Positions 8,704-18,785 of a stretch of 64,000 bases of DNA are shown piece after piece. The stretch covers positions 1-64,000 of the IMG/VR virus record IMGVR_UViG_3300042540_001929. One strand, written 5' to 3'. Positions within the stretch are counted from its first letter, which is position 1. Each line of letters opens with the position of its first letter. The position numbers were made by a program, and so were the translations under genes. The stretch comes from a virus. The notes below the pieces were generated by a model, which saw only the letters and a list, made by a program, of their open reading frames with translations, was not told where the DNA came from and made no database searches.

Positions 8704-9881
8704 AAAATAAAGGTATAGATGTTTATAAAAATGTGGTAAAAGACCTTAGGTGTAGGGTCAAAGACACTTTTGATTTCAAATTTAGTTTTGATTATGGCCC
8801 CAAAGTTGATATGGTTGGAAATAATCCAAAAACTAAAAGAACCATAAAATACAAAGATCTAAACACCAATCATTATGTTTTCGAGACAGAAACCAGTCCT
8901 GGATTATTTACGTCGGTTTTCAGAAGATGGTTTACCCCATGGCGAGTAGAGGTTTACGAAGGAACCAAAGAAATCTGGAGTTTTGACTTTGAGTCTTCTC
9001 TTCACAAACAGAAAATTTTGGTTTCTATTGATTCCTCTTCATTAGGAGATACTTTGGCCTGGGTTCCGGTGGTAGAGGCTTTACGGAATAAATATCAGGC
9101 AGATGTTATTGTTACTACCTTTTGGAATTCTTTACTAACGCAATTTTTTCCACAACTTAAATTTTTCCCACCCGGATACAGGGATCATTCCGCTAAGGCA
9201 GTTTTTGGTGTTGGCTGGTACGAAGAGGAAGATAGAAATTGTCATCGCAGAGATCCTAGATCTATTTCTTTACAACAGGTGGCAGGAGATATCCTGGGGA
9301 TAGATGTTAAAACTGATTTACTTCCTCCACAACTTCCTAATTGGTTGTATAGCTTGCCTCCAAGAGAATCCGGAAAATATGTTTGTTTGGCTACAGAGTC
9401 TACAGCCAATGCCAAACACTGGCACTACGAAAAGGGATGGCAGACAATAGTGGATTACCTTCGAATACTTGGTTATGAAGTTCGGGTCATTCACAAACAA
9501 AACAACACTTTAGAGAGTGTGGTAGATAAAACCGGGGACCGAGATATTTTACAAAGAATGGCCGATATCTATCAAGCAGATTTTTTTATCGGCATTGGTT
9601 CTGGACTTTCCTGGCTAGCGTGGTTTTTGCAAAAACCAGTGGTTATGATTTCTGGGTTTTCCGATCCATCCTGTGAATTTTCGAGAATGAATTATAGGGT
9701 TATCAATAGAAATGTGTGTCACGGGTGTTTCAACGACGTAAAATATAAGTTTGATCGTGGAGATTGGAACTGGTGTCCTAGATTGAAAAATACAGAAAGA
9801 ATGTTTGAGTGTACCACAAAGCTGAGTCCACAACTTGTGATTGAACAAATTAATTTACTTATACAAGAGCAAGGTTTGTAG
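8700..9881 (+). CDS. Autotransporter-type O-heptosyltransferase (BAHT family, GT9-like)
   Basis: A 393-residue protein. Residues 1-100 form a beta-rich domain (FETETSPGLFTSVFRRWFTPWRVEVYEG); the rest is GT-B with KILVSIDSSSLGDTLAWVPV (a GDT-type loop of heptosyltransferases), STANAKHW (about residue 233) and GIGSGLSWLAW. Near the end four cysteines (C340, C343, C359, C371) form a CxxC-C-C set like the iron-finger of TibC-type bacterial autotransporter heptosyltransferases, which add D,D-heptose from ADP-heptose to Ser of autotransporter adhesins. A heptose kinase gene at 36036 supports a heptose pathway. The likely target is a phage adhesin or fibre (inference). Confidence 0.8.
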   Translation: MKNKGIDVYKNVVKDLRCRVKDTFDFKFSFDYGPKVDMVGNNPKTKRTIKYKDLNTNHYVFETETSPGLFTSVFRRWFTPWRVEVYEGTKEIWSFDFESSLHKQKILVSIDSSSLGDTLAWVPVVEALRNKYQADVIVTTFWNSLLTQFFPQLKFFPPGYRDHSAKAVFGVGWYEEEDRNCHRRDPRSISLQQVAGDILGIDVKTDLLPPQLPNWLYSLPPRESGKYVCLATESTANAKHWHYEKGWQTIVDYLRILGYEVRVIHKQNNTLESVVDKTGDRDILQRMADIYQADFFIGIGSGLSWLAWFLQKPVVMISGFSDPSCEFSRMNYRVINRNVCHGCFNDVKYKFDRGDWNWCPRLKNTERMFECTTKLSPQLVIEQINLLIQEQGL

Positions 9882-9908
9882 AATCTGTTGACTCTGCTTC
9901 CCGTGGTG

Positions 9909-9916
9909 GATATATA
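9909..9916 (+). promoter_or_regulatory. Putative late promoter element GATATATA
   Basis: GATATATA 32 bases before the ATG at 9949, at the head of the neck/packaging/tail block. Confidence 0.45.
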
Positions 9917-9948
9917 CACAAAAGCAATTTTTTTGTTTATATCTCATC

Positions 9949-12498
9949 ATGTCAGCCATTCCCCCCAATAAAGCAATTTTTACAGGACTTCCTGTGTATA
10001 ACGGGAATGGTAATCAAAGGGATCTGACCGATCCCAGATATCAGTACCAGGACAATTTATCGAACACCGAAAAGGTACAAGAAACATCTACTGATAATTT
10101 ATATGGAACAACTGGAGCTGCTTTAGCCCGAGGAATTCAGATAGGATGTAACGGATATCACACTGTTTTAGCTTCCAATGGAACTTATTATTACGCTCCT
10201 TGTGAATCACAGGAGTGGTTGATAGAAAGATTAACTCAGTTAGACTCTGCTCTAAATTTTACATACATTGGAAATTATAGAGTTCTAACTTACGATCAAC
10301 CTTTTAGATATGCGAGTTCTTTCGATGGATGGACTATAGATGCAGCCTTTGCCCTGGAGGGTTATCCAGTAGATCTGAATACTGTTTCTAGTGCTTCGAT
10401 TACAAACGGAATCGCTGTTGATTTTAGATATTCGGTGGATGGAGAAACCTGGTCTCTATGGACTAATGTTGGCTTCGCCACGACAGGAATTCAAAATTCT
10501 AATTCATCTGGAGAAAAAGCTCAAATTTTTTCAATACCTCTCGATCCGAATAAACCATTTTATCCAGAGTTCAGATTTACATCTGTTATTATCAACCAAG
10601 ATGGCTCAATAGCATGGGAATCGGAAGAACCTATAAATCCAAATGTTGTCATAGTTTCATTTGATCTTTCTTTGACATATAATACCGACGTGGCTACAGG
10701 ACCAGATAATTTAGTCATACGTAATCCAGTTCCACAATGTTCCCCTGAACAATCCAATCGGCCTGTAGTTTTCAACGAATGTGGACCATTTACTTTCAAC
10801 CCTTACAATATAAACAAGGCAATTAACCTTTACAAAGATTTGAGTTTAATTGTTAATAAAATGTTTGGTTTTGAAACCAATTATTATTCTGTACAACCTC
10901 AATCCAGATCAAAGGACGTTGTTCTCAAAGAGTGGACTTTGTATGATGTGGTAGAGGAAAGATGCGTTAAGGTGATGGTACCTCAAAACCAATTTCCGGA
11001 CAACAAACCCAACTATGATCCGTTTGGGATATCTTTCGAAGAGCCATTCGAGATTCACATCGACAAGGTGTACTTCGAAAGTTTATTTGGTCGAGGATCA
11101 CAGCCACGTAAAAGAGATATTCTTTATTTTCCTTTAACCAACAGAATTTATGAAATAAATTCCACCTATCTTTTTCGTGATTTCATGTATTCACCAATTT
11201 ATTTTAAAATAGAATTGAAAAAATACAATCCAAAATCTAACACTTACTTTAGGGATCCAGCCTACAAAGAAGAATTGGATGGGATTGCTTTGAATTCCCA
11301 GAAATTATTTGGAGCTGAAACAGAGGCACAAGAGGAACTTATTACCAAACCACAACAGTACGTCACGACCACGAACGATCGCGGTACCGATCCCACCCGA
11401 TCGTACGTGTACGAAAAACTACCGATTGTAAATTATGATTTAAATAACAACTGGACAATTGTGTTCAACAATTACTACGATTTATATGATGCTTTCCAAT
11501 CCAATCCAGAATTTGTATACGAGCCAAACAAATATCGGAACGGTGTTAGATATCTTACCACACCTAAGCTCGAGGTAGATGGAGAAATAGCTTTCACGTG
11601 TTGGTTTTCTATCAAAAATTATGTTAATGAAAATTCGCTGACCAAAAAACCTTATCCCCCCATCCCCATGGCACAGGAGACGGTAACTCCCACCAGAATT
11701 GTCTACAACACCACCCCCTATAAACATGGTCTTTCCCCGTGGCTTGGTTACGAAGGAAATCCAGATGGATATGTAGCAGTCAAATCTGATTTAAACCACT
11801 CTGGAGGATTTCAAGTGGCTTCTGTGATTGATGAATTTAAATTTTCTGTTGTTAATCCCAACAAGCCGTTTTCTTTAGATCCTCCGGCACTTAAAATGCA
11901 AAAAGCACAGGCTAGAAATCTAATTGCCGGGGATTATCTGGACCCTAACGAAGGACCACAAGGACTCAGAGTAGATCTTATCTATTCAGGATCTCAAGAG
12001 CCCAACAACACCAACTTTCTACAAGAAGGAAGCATACAAATCAATATTAATAATTTTGTCTTTAATTCCAAACTTCAGTTTGTTCCTGAGATTGGTGAAT
12101 GGTATGCCCTGGTGGTAAATATTTCGAATAAATATCGTCAGCTGGGAGTCAATATGTGGAAGATGAGTTATGATGTTAATAACCCACAAGAACAATCCTC
12201 GAATCTTGTTCCGGTCCATCAAGATTTTAGAACTTTGTCACAGGAATATACTTTCGATTTGCCCAAAGATATTGTTACAGATCCAGCCAACCCCTTGTAT
12301 GGAACAGACAACAATGCTTATAGGATATATACTTCGCCAGTTTTGCTTTCCAACATCAGAATTTTCAAATCGATGATAGACATTAACAAACAATCGATTG
12401 TCCTGAATCAGAACGTTGTAAGGGATGCTCAGCTCGCCCATATTATCGACAATGCCAAACCAACTTTGGCAATTCCTAAAATCCCTAGAAAGGGTTAA
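9949..12498 (+). CDS. 14: Neck protein, gp14-like domain in a large virion protein
   Basis: An 849-residue protein directly upstream of the terminase genes, the position of T4 gene 14. Around residues 360-430 it has FEIHIDKVYFESLFGRGS, then PRKRDILYFPLTNRIYEI and YSPIYFKIELKKYNP, which parallel the T4 gp14 stretch around EGDLIYFPMDNSLFEI. T4 gp14 is only 256 residues, so this protein carries large additions: a beta-rich N-terminal half with a DFRYSVDGETWSLWTN segment and a C-terminal beta-sandwich-like half. gp14 forms part of the neck that seals the filled head and receives the tail. The additions may be collar or decoration domains. A GC-rich patch lies at 11355-11418. Confidence 0.7.
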   Translation: MSAIPPNKAIFTGLPVYNGNGNQRDLTDPRYQYQDNLSNTEKVQETSTDNLYGTTGAALARGIQIGCNGYHTVLASNGTYYYAPCESQEWLIERLTQLDSALNFTYIGNYRVLTYDQPFRYASSFDGWTIDAAFALEGYPVDLNTVSSASITNGIAVDFRYSVDGETWSLWTNVGFATTGIQNSNSSGEKAQIFSIPLDPNKPFYPEFRFTSVIINQDGSIAWESEEPINPNVVIVSFDLSLTYNTDVATGPDNLVIRNPVPQCSPEQSNRPVVFNECGPFTFNPYNINKAINLYKDLSLIVNKMFGFETNYYSVQPQSRSKDVVLKEWTLYDVVEERCVKVMVPQNQFPDNKPNYDPFGISFEEPFEIHIDKVYFESLFGRGSQPRKRDILYFPLTNRIYEINSTYLFRDFMYSPIYFKIELKKYNPKSNTYFRDPAYKEELDGIALNSQKLFGAETEAQEELITKPQQYVTTTNDRGTDPTRSYVYEKLPIVNYDLNNNWTIVFNNYYDLYDAFQSNPEFVYEPNKYRNGVRYLTTPKLEVDGEIAFTCWFSIKNYVNENSLTKKPYPPIPMAQETVTPTRIVYNTTPYKHGLSPWLGYEGNPDGYVAVKSDLNHSGGFQVASVIDEFKFSVVNPNKPFSLDPPALKMQKAQARNLIAGDYLDPNEGPQGLRVDLIYSGSQEPNNTNFLQEGSIQININNFVFNSKLQFVPEIGEWYALVVNISNKYRQLGVNMWKMSYDVNNPQEQSSNLVPVHQDFRTLSQEYTFDLPKDIVTDPANPLYGTDNNAYRIYTSPVLLSNIRIFKSMIDINKQSIVLNQNVVRDAQLAHIIDNAKPTLAIPKIPRKG

Positions 12499-12509
12499 AA
12501 ACCATTTTT

Positions 12510-13295
12510 ATGCCAAGACGTAAACCAAAACCAGAGAAGGTTGTCCAGGAGAGAATCAAGGCAAATTTAGATTCCATCCTGATGGAAGAAAATTTGGAGA
12601 TTGAATCTTTAACCACTGACAATCTTCCGAGAATGAAAACAACGGAGATCATGGATTTTCAGGCTCAAATTCAGTCTACCGGTACAGATTCCAGAGATCT
12701 TTTAGAATCTTTGGCCAAATTCTACGTGGACCAAAATTTAATCGATGAATCCGAATTTCTTGAATATAAGAAGAAAATAGATGCAATGAACGTTGGATCT
12801 ATGATGCTCCAGATAAAAACTGCACAGCACGCCATAACCAAGCTCGTAGAAGAAATTGATTTGGGAAGTGCTTCTGCTCGAATGTTTGAGGTTCTTGCAC
12901 AATTGCAAGCCCAGATTATGCAAATGTCAAAGGATCATCAGACATATCTAGAAAAAACTGAAGCCAGTTACAAAAACTTGAGAAAAGAATTGGAGATGAA
13001 GGCTTCTTCTGGATCTGTTCCCATGAAGCAAAATCAAGAATCTGATACCTCTTTTTCACCAAGCTCTTCGCCTTCTAGCCAAGGAACGAACTCCGCACTT
13101 AAGGTGAGAGGAACCAAAAGTTTAATGGAAGGACTGAGGGACATTTTGGGAGCTGAAATCCAAGACGTAAAAGTCGAGGAAGTGAATGAAAATGCGGTTG
13201 TTAATGCCAGACAAAAAGCAAGTCAAGATGCTTCCAAAAACATAAGTATCGAGAGCGAAGGTACTTTTGAAATAGACGACGATTTATTCCTATGA
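12510..13295 (+). CDS. 16: Small terminase subunit, gp16-like
   Basis: A 261-residue, mostly helical protein between the neck gene and the large terminase, overlapping the latter by four bases (ATGA). The central helical hairpin (about residues 85-160: MMLQIKTAQHAITKLVEEID and SARMFEVLAQLQAQIMQMSK) matches T4 gp16, whose core reads PRHFEVFAVLMGQM. The C-terminal third is Ser-rich then acidic (EGTFEIDDDLFL), probably flexible. The small terminase recognises DNA and regulates the packaging motor. Longer than T4 gp16 (164 aa) by N- and C-terminal extensions. Confidence 0.8.
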   Translation: MPRRKPKPEKVVQERIKANLDSILMEENLEIESLTTDNLPRMKTTEIMDFQAQIQSTGTDSRDLLESLAKFYVDQNLIDESEFLEYKKKIDAMNVGSMMLQIKTAQHAITKLVEEIDLGSASARMFEVLAQLQAQIMQMSKDHQTYLEKTEASYKNLRKELEMKASSGSVPMKQNQESDTSFSPSSSPSSQGTNSALKVRGTKSLMEGLRDILGAEIQDVKVEEVNENAVVNARQKASQDASKNISIESEGTFEIDDDLFL

Positions 13296-15091
13296 GCAAA
13301 CAAGAAGATAATTATTTAGATTCCAATTATTGGTCCACAAAAAGGGTTGATGACCTTATGAGGAAGGTTGAGGAGGAAGGTTTGGATTACAAATCAGTCG
13401 AAAACCCTTTTCATGACGGGGATCCATCTCTAAAAAGGTCTAATTTGCTTTGGGAATATACACCAGAGGAATTGCAAGAAATGCAAAAATGTGCCTTGGA
13501 CGTGGTACACTTTGCAAAGTACTGTCAGGTAATGACCGATGAGGGGCTTCAATACATTCAATTAAGAGATTATCAAGAATCTGTATTGAGGGAATATCAG
13601 AATAATAGATTCAATGTTTTTCTTGCACCGCGTCAAGTGGGTAAATCCATCACATCTTCTATCATTTTAGTGTGGTATCTACTTTTCAATCACGATAAAA
13701 ATGCGATGATTTTGGCTAACGTTGGATCCACTGCGGAAGAATTGATGGATAAAATCAAAGCAATCGTGAAAGGTTTGCCCTGGTTCTTAAAGCCGGGGAT
13801 GATTGTTAATAACGTTATGTCCATGAAATTCGATAATGGGTGTAGGGCGATAGCTAAGACCACCACGAAAACAACGGCAATTGGTTTTACAATTCACTTT
13901 TTGTACATGGATGAGTTTGCTCATATTCATCCCAATTTTATCGAGTCTTTCTTTCGTTCTTCCTATCCTACAGTTTCATCTTCAAAGGTGTCAAGAATTA
14001 TTATCACTTCTACACCTAACGGCATGAATAAATTTTATGAGATTTATCAAGGCGCTCTCACTGGGGAAAATTCGTTCAATCCTGTTCGGGTGGACTGGTG
14101 GCAGGTTCCGGGCAGGGATGAAGAATGGAAAAGACAAGAAATTGCCAACCTAGGTAGTGAGGAACTTTTCAATCAGGAATACGGCAATCAATTTCTCAGT
14201 TCAACCTCTTTGTTGTTAGGATCAAATGAGCTAAAAAAAATCAAATCAAACGAATCTGAATATGTGTGGAGGGAGATAGATGTTTTGAGCGATTTGGGTG
14301 TTGTTTACGAGAATTTCAGATGGCACCCAAAATTTTCTTTAGATTCAGCATCTTTAGAGGATAAAAATTTTGTTTTTTCTGTGGATCTTGCTGGGGGTGG
14401 AAGAGGCGATTTTACGGTCATAAATATTTTTAGAGTTGTTCCTTTACCCAAAAAATTAATCGAAACTATCGATGACTATAAGGACGAAGCGGACTTTTTT
14501 GGTTTACTTCAGGTTGGAGTTTTTAGAGATAATGGAATTCAAATCGAGGACATCAAAAAAATGTTGGAGGCTTTAATTTTAAATATATTCAACAAAGAAA
14601 GATTAACTATCATTTTAGAGATGAATTTCAGGGGAGAACTTCTATTGGACAAATTGATTTCAAACGACGAGATTTCTTTGGATATGTTTTTACACACCAA
14701 ACATACAGAGTCTGCAAGAACTGCAAAACCTGGCATCAAGTACAACGAGAAGAACAAAATGAAATATTGTGAAATGTTAAGATCTTTATTTAGACAAAAC
14801 CGGGTTATTGTGAACGAAAAAGCATGGACTATTCCTGAACTTTTTTCTTTTGGCTTAAACAGCAGCGGAACCTATTCTTCACAATCTGGACACGACGATG
14901 TTGCCATGACATTAGTTAGTTTATCTTCTCTTTTTGAAACAACTGCTTTTTATGACCTAATAGGTGACCTGTACGATCGAATGGATGAAGGGTATAGAAA
15001 ATTAATAGAATCTAAATTAGACGACAAAGAAAACGACGGGAAAACAAAGGAAGGAAGCTTTTATAATTCTTTTAGTAAGCTAATGTCATAA
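13292..15091 (+). CDS. 17: Large terminase subunit, gp17-like
   Basis: A 599-residue packaging motor. ATPase: Walker A-like APRQVGKS (residues 112-119), Walker B LYMDE (204-208, catalytic Glu208) and the coupling motif TSTPNG (239-244). Nuclease of RNase H-like fold: SVDLAGGGRGDFT with Asp365, and HDDVAMTL with Asp535/Asp536. Length is close to T4 gp17 (610 aa). It pumps DNA through the portal and cuts the concatemer. Translationally coupled to the small terminase by a 4-base overlap. Confidence 0.97.
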   Translation: MSKQEDNYLDSNYWSTKRVDDLMRKVEEEGLDYKSVENPFHDGDPSLKRSNLLWEYTPEELQEMQKCALDVVHFAKYCQVMTDEGLQYIQLRDYQESVLREYQNNRFNVFLAPRQVGKSITSSIILVWYLLFNHDKNAMILANVGSTAEELMDKIKAIVKGLPWFLKPGMIVNNVMSMKFDNGCRAIAKTTTKTTAIGFTIHFLYMDEFAHIHPNFIESFFRSSYPTVSSSKVSRIIITSTPNGMNKFYEIYQGALTGENSFNPVRVDWWQVPGRDEEWKRQEIANLGSEELFNQEYGNQFLSSTSLLLGSNELKKIKSNESEYVWREIDVLSDLGVVYENFRWHPKFSLDSASLEDKNFVFSVDLAGGGRGDFTVINIFRVVPLPKKLIETIDDYKDEADFFGLLQVGVFRDNGIQIEDIKKMLEALILNIFNKERLTIILEMNFRGELLLDKLISNDEISLDMFLHTKHTESARTAKPGIKYNEKNKMKYCEMLRSLFRQNRVIVNEKAWTIPELFSFGLNSSGTYSSQSGHDDVAMTLVSLSSLFETTAFYDLIGDLYDRMDEGYRKLIESKLDDKENDGKTKEGSFYNSFSKLMS

Positions 15092-15100
15092 CACGTTAGA

Positions 15101-15108
15101 GATATATA
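15101..15108 (+). promoter_or_regulatory. Putative late promoter element GATATATA (first of two)
   Basis: Lies ten bases after the large-terminase stop, 79 bases before the sheath start. A second copy follows at 15152. Between them is a small inverted repeat (CCACATTTGTGG) without a T tract. Confidence 0.4.
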
Positions 15109-15151
15109 ATTTAGAACTCTAGTAATATCCACATTTGTGGTAATCCATTTT

Positions 15152-15159
15152 GATATATA
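15152..15159 (+). promoter_or_regulatory. Putative late promoter element GATATATA (second of two)
   Basis: GATATATA 28 bases before the sheath ATG at 15188. Two copies fit the need for high sheath expression. Confidence 0.5.
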
Positions 15160-15187
15160 CTAGGGAAAAAATATCTTCAAAACGATA

Positions 15188-18100
15188 ATGGCTAAGAAAA
15201 TCAAACTCGATTTATCACAATTCAAAGCTTCTGGCGTTTATACGTTGGAATTTAATGCTTCTGAAAACATCATCCTAACCTCACAAACAATTCGTTTGGT
15301 TGTTGGGTTTTCGAATAAAGGCCCCTTTAATGCTCCGGTTTATATACCAGATGTCACCACGGCAATTGCAATCTTCGGGGACATTGATAAAAACCTAGAA
15401 TCACAAGGTTGCTTTTTTCAGAGATCGATTTTAACTTGTCTTTCTACGGGACCGGTTTTTGCTTTGAATTTGCTGAGATTAAATAACGATGAAACTTCAT
15501 CAACTGCAGACAAAGTAGACTATTTCGGTTTTTCAGTTGCTACTGATGAGCCTAATGGGGTTTTAACTTCTCGTTTGTACTCCTCTTTTTACAACAAAGA
15601 AAGATTCTGGTTTGCAGACGTTGATTATTTTCTTGCTACTATGTCGGTTGTAGACCAAGGTAGAATTTTCAATTTAGTGAATCTTGGACAACAGTCTATG
15701 TCTGTTATTGTTAGAAAATCTACGGATGCTACTCCTCCCCTCCAAGGATATGACATTTTTGCCATCGATTGGTATGGAGCAAACAATGTACCTAGTTACG
15801 TACATCCTTATGATTATATTTCCGATTGGTTTATTGATGTTATAGCTGTCTCTGGGGATTGGACAAATTATCAGGCCTTGTCTGAAGATCCAGAATGGTC
15901 TGCCTTTTTTACACCCAATGGTTTTATAAAAAGTCAAATCAACAATTTTCTTAGTCAACAAAATGTCAACATTATTACCCAGGTAACAGGATGTCTGATT
16001 GTTGATTTTGTAGATCTTAATGGTAACAATCAATTCATCCAAACACTAGTTAATAACAACACCCCTTCTACTGGACTATTTTGTGCCGTTGATGCCGAGG
16101 GTTTGGAGTACCTTTGTCAAAATAGGTTCAAAGTAGATTTGGTTGGTAACTTCTTGATTGACGAACTCACTGGAGATAGAGACCTTCAGGATCCTACCTT
16201 GAATTTTTTGAGTTATGACCAACAGTTGATTCAAGATTATCTTTACACCCAAAATTCAATCGGAATAACTGGTGGAGGAGTTACTGGAGGAACAGCAGGT
16301 GTTGCCTACATTCCATTGAACGTTGGAACATTATTTAACCTAGGTGGACCAACTGGACCTACTGCTGGAGTACCAGCATCCTCTCTAGAACCTTACGACC
16401 CAAGTTTAACATTTGGTGGTCTTCATTATCTTCGTACCAATTCCGGTGTTACTGGTGGTGCAGTTGTAAATGTTTATATTACTAACGGCGGCACTGGTTA
16501 CACAAGTGCACCAACGATCTCTTTCTCGGGAGTAGGAACGGGGGCTGCTGCCATTGCGATCATATCAGGGAACGAGGTATCTAGCATTACTTTAACAGCT
16601 AGTGGATCTGGCTATACATCCGCTCCGACTGTAACCTTCTCGGGGGGTGGGGGAACGGGAGCGGCAGCTTCTGCAGATATCTTAACTGAACCTTCTTTAA
16701 CCTCAGCAGAAAAATTAAGATTGAAAGATTTTGTTACCCCCACTCCTTCATACACTCCGTTTATTCTTGGCACAGTTACAATTCCTGCAGGAGCTACCGG
16801 AAATGTTATTAATCAATTTACAACCGGGGACTTGGTCAAACTTAAAATAACAGGTGTCAGGGAAATTGCAGGTAATTTAACCATAACTTTCACACATCCA
16901 CTGGATACTCCAGTTTATGCTTCTCAAGGAATTCAGGTGAGTCCTACTTCCTTTACAATGGGAACAACCTCTGGAATAGTTTCTGAATTTTATCAACAGT
17001 TTGGTGCATCTGATTATCTTGACATCGTAAATGTTGCTTCTATCACAGGAGGTACAGCTTCAAACGCTTTAACCGGACAAATCTCAACTAGATTGTATCA
17101 AAACATTTTGTACTCTGAAATAGGAGGCCCAACAGGTTCACAAGCAGATCAGATCGAAGATGGTGATACTGTTTGGCTAGACGCAGCAGGAACGAACATC
17201 CTTTATCTAGATACTCAAACAACAGTTGACAGAGATCAATTCAATGTCTCTTATGTTAGATCTTTCAATAATATTGCCAGACAGAGTCCAGACAATCTTG
17301 TTAATTACCCCAATTTTGGAACTGTATATGCTTCAGATAATATTGGATTTACTGTTGGTTCTTCTCAAACCGACATAGTATCAAGTGTAGCATCTATCAA
17401 TCAATTCCTAGATGTATTAACCAAAATAGATACTACAAGCTTTACGTTCGTTCCGGATCAGATTAACAATAAAATAATTTCAGTTGGAGACTATTTGGTT
17501 TCTACTGACTTAGAATTGTGTGAAACGGTAGGAGCTAACAGACAATCGAGGTTGACTAAAGTAACCGCCGTAGCACAAACCACTACTTCAGGAGTTGTTA
17601 GAGTTGTCTGTGCTAGACCCATCTTATTTTATTCTGGATCTCCAGTACAGGTTCAGAAGTTCAAGTCAATACCCCAATTTACTAGATCTTTCGATTTCAT
17701 TTATTTGAGTGGTTACACCATGAGGGATGCTCAAAGACCTAATGGAACTGATGCGAGAGTTGATGAGATTTTGAACGTTCTTTATGATACAAATCTGGCT
17801 GCAACTTTGGCAACCAAAGACGTTATTTCCTTCCGTTATATCGTAGATACTTTCAGTGGAACAATTCAACCGAATTCGAAGTACCAACTTTCTAAGTTGG
17901 CTATGATGAGGCAAAAGGCTTTGGCATTCATTAATGCTCCTTCTATGGCACAGTTTAGAGCTAGCACAGACCCAAGATTTACTAACGCTCCAACAGCAGT
18001 AGATCCATTTCCTCCACTAGAAGCTCAATATATTGCTGAAGGTGGAAACCTATCTCTGAACCCTTCTTATACATTTAGTCTTCCAACCCAAGATCTAGGG

Positions 18101-18751
18101 GCTTCATTTGCTGGTTATTTCACACCATATATAACCATCAGAGAAAATAATAGAAACACAAATGTTCCACCAGCTGCTTATGTCTCCAACAATTTTGTAA
18201 GAAAATTCGCAAATGGAGAACCTTACAACATTATCGCAGGTCAAAAAAGAGGTACGATCTCTGGAGGTAACATTGTAGGAGTAGAATATGACTTTACAGA
18301 TGAAGATCGTGGATGGTTGGAACCTTTCGGATTGAATCCGATCATAAAGAAAAGAGGTTTCGGAGTCGTTATTTTCGGTAATCAAACAGCGTATCAAACT
18401 GTTAGTTCTGCCTTTGGTTTACTCCACGTCAGAGATTTGTTAATTAGTCTTGAGAACGACGTTGAAGAAATTCTATCCAACTATCTGTTCGATTTCAACG
18501 AGGATTCAATCCGTCTTGAAATTAAAACTTTGGTTGATACCTATTTGGACGGGGTTCGAGCCGGGGGTGGTATTTATGCTTACCAGGTAATCATGGATGC
18601 ATCTAATAATCCTCCTTCTGTTATCGACATGAACATGGGTATTATTGATGTGATTATTGAGCCAGCTCGAGGAATCCAGAAATTCATCAACAGAATCACA
18701 GTAACTCGAACCGGTGGAATTGCATCCGGTGGTTTCATCAACTTTGTATAA
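15188..18751 (+). CDS. 18: Tail sheath protein, gp18-like
   Basis: An 1187-residue contractile sheath protein, much longer than T4 gp18 (659 aa). The N-terminal region (TSQTIRLVVGFSNKGPFNAP) and the C-terminal region (GFGVVIFGNQTAYQ, LLHVRDLLISLENDVEEILS, FDFNEDSIRLEIKTLVDTYL, YQVIMDASNNPP and an EPARGIQKFINRITVTR end) match the T4-type sheath core that makes the mesh between rings. Inserted at about residues 425-500 is a tandem Gly-rich element with two GxGYTSAPT copies, probably a surface-exposed domain on the tail. Placed before the tube genes as in T4. Confidence 0.95.
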   Translation: MAKKIKLDLSQFKASGVYTLEFNASENIILTSQTIRLVVGFSNKGPFNAPVYIPDVTTAIAIFGDIDKNLESQGCFFQRSILTCLSTGPVFALNLLRLNNDETSSTADKVDYFGFSVATDEPNGVLTSRLYSSFYNKERFWFADVDYFLATMSVVDQGRIFNLVNLGQQSMSVIVRKSTDATPPLQGYDIFAIDWYGANNVPSYVHPYDYISDWFIDVIAVSGDWTNYQALSEDPEWSAFFTPNGFIKSQINNFLSQQNVNIITQVTGCLIVDFVDLNGNNQFIQTLVNNNTPSTGLFCAVDAEGLEYLCQNRFKVDLVGNFLIDELTGDRDLQDPTLNFLSYDQQLIQDYLYTQNSIGITGGGVTGGTAGVAYIPLNVGTLFNLGGPTGPTAGVPASSLEPYDPSLTFGGLHYLRTNSGVTGGAVVNVYITNGGTGYTSAPTISFSGVGTGAAAIAIISGNEVSSITLTASGSGYTSAPTVTFSGGGGTGAAASADILTEPSLTSAEKLRLKDFVTPTPSYTPFILGTVTIPAGATGNVINQFTTGDLVKLKITGVREIAGNLTITFTHPLDTPVYASQGIQVSPTSFTMGTTSGIVSEFYQQFGASDYLDIVNVASITGGTASNALTGQISTRLYQNILYSEIGGPTGSQADQIEDGDTVWLDAAGTNILYLDTQTTVDRDQFNVSYVRSFNNIARQSPDNLVNYPNFGTVYASDNIGFTVGSSQTDIVSSVASINQFLDVLTKIDTTSFTFVPDQINNKIISVGDYLVSTDLELCETVGANRQSRLTKVTAVAQTTTSGVVRVVCARPILFYSGSPVQVQKFKSIPQFTRSFDFIYLSGYTMRDAQRPNGTDARVDEILNVLYDTNLAATLATKDVISFRYIVDTFSGTIQPNSKYQLSKLAMMRQKALAFINAPSMAQFRASTDPRFTNAPTAVDPFPPLEAQYIAEGGNLSLNPSYTFSLPTQDLGASFAGYFTPYITIRENNRNTNVPPAAYVSNNFVRKFANGEPYNIIAGQKRGTISGGNIVGVEYDFTDEDRGWLEPFGLNPIIKKRGFGVVIFGNQTAYQTVSSAFGLLHVRDLLISLENDVEEILSNYLFDFNEDSIRLEIKTLVDTYLDGVRAGGGIYAYQVIMDASNNPPSVIDMNMGIIDVIIEPARGIQKFINRITVTRTGGIASGGFINFV

Positions 18752-18777
18752 CATATTGTGTGAATTTCAAAAGATGA

Positions 18778-18785
18778 GATAAATA
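18778..18785 (+). promoter_or_regulatory. Putative late promoter element, GATAAATA variant
   Basis: GATAAATA 18 bases before the tube ATG at 18804. This variant is closest to the T4 late consensus TATAAATA. Confidence 0.4.

Noticed and set aside
15129-15140. CCACATTTGTGG inverted repeat between terminase and sheath genes
   Set aside because: Short, with no T tract; could be an operator but nothing supports it.
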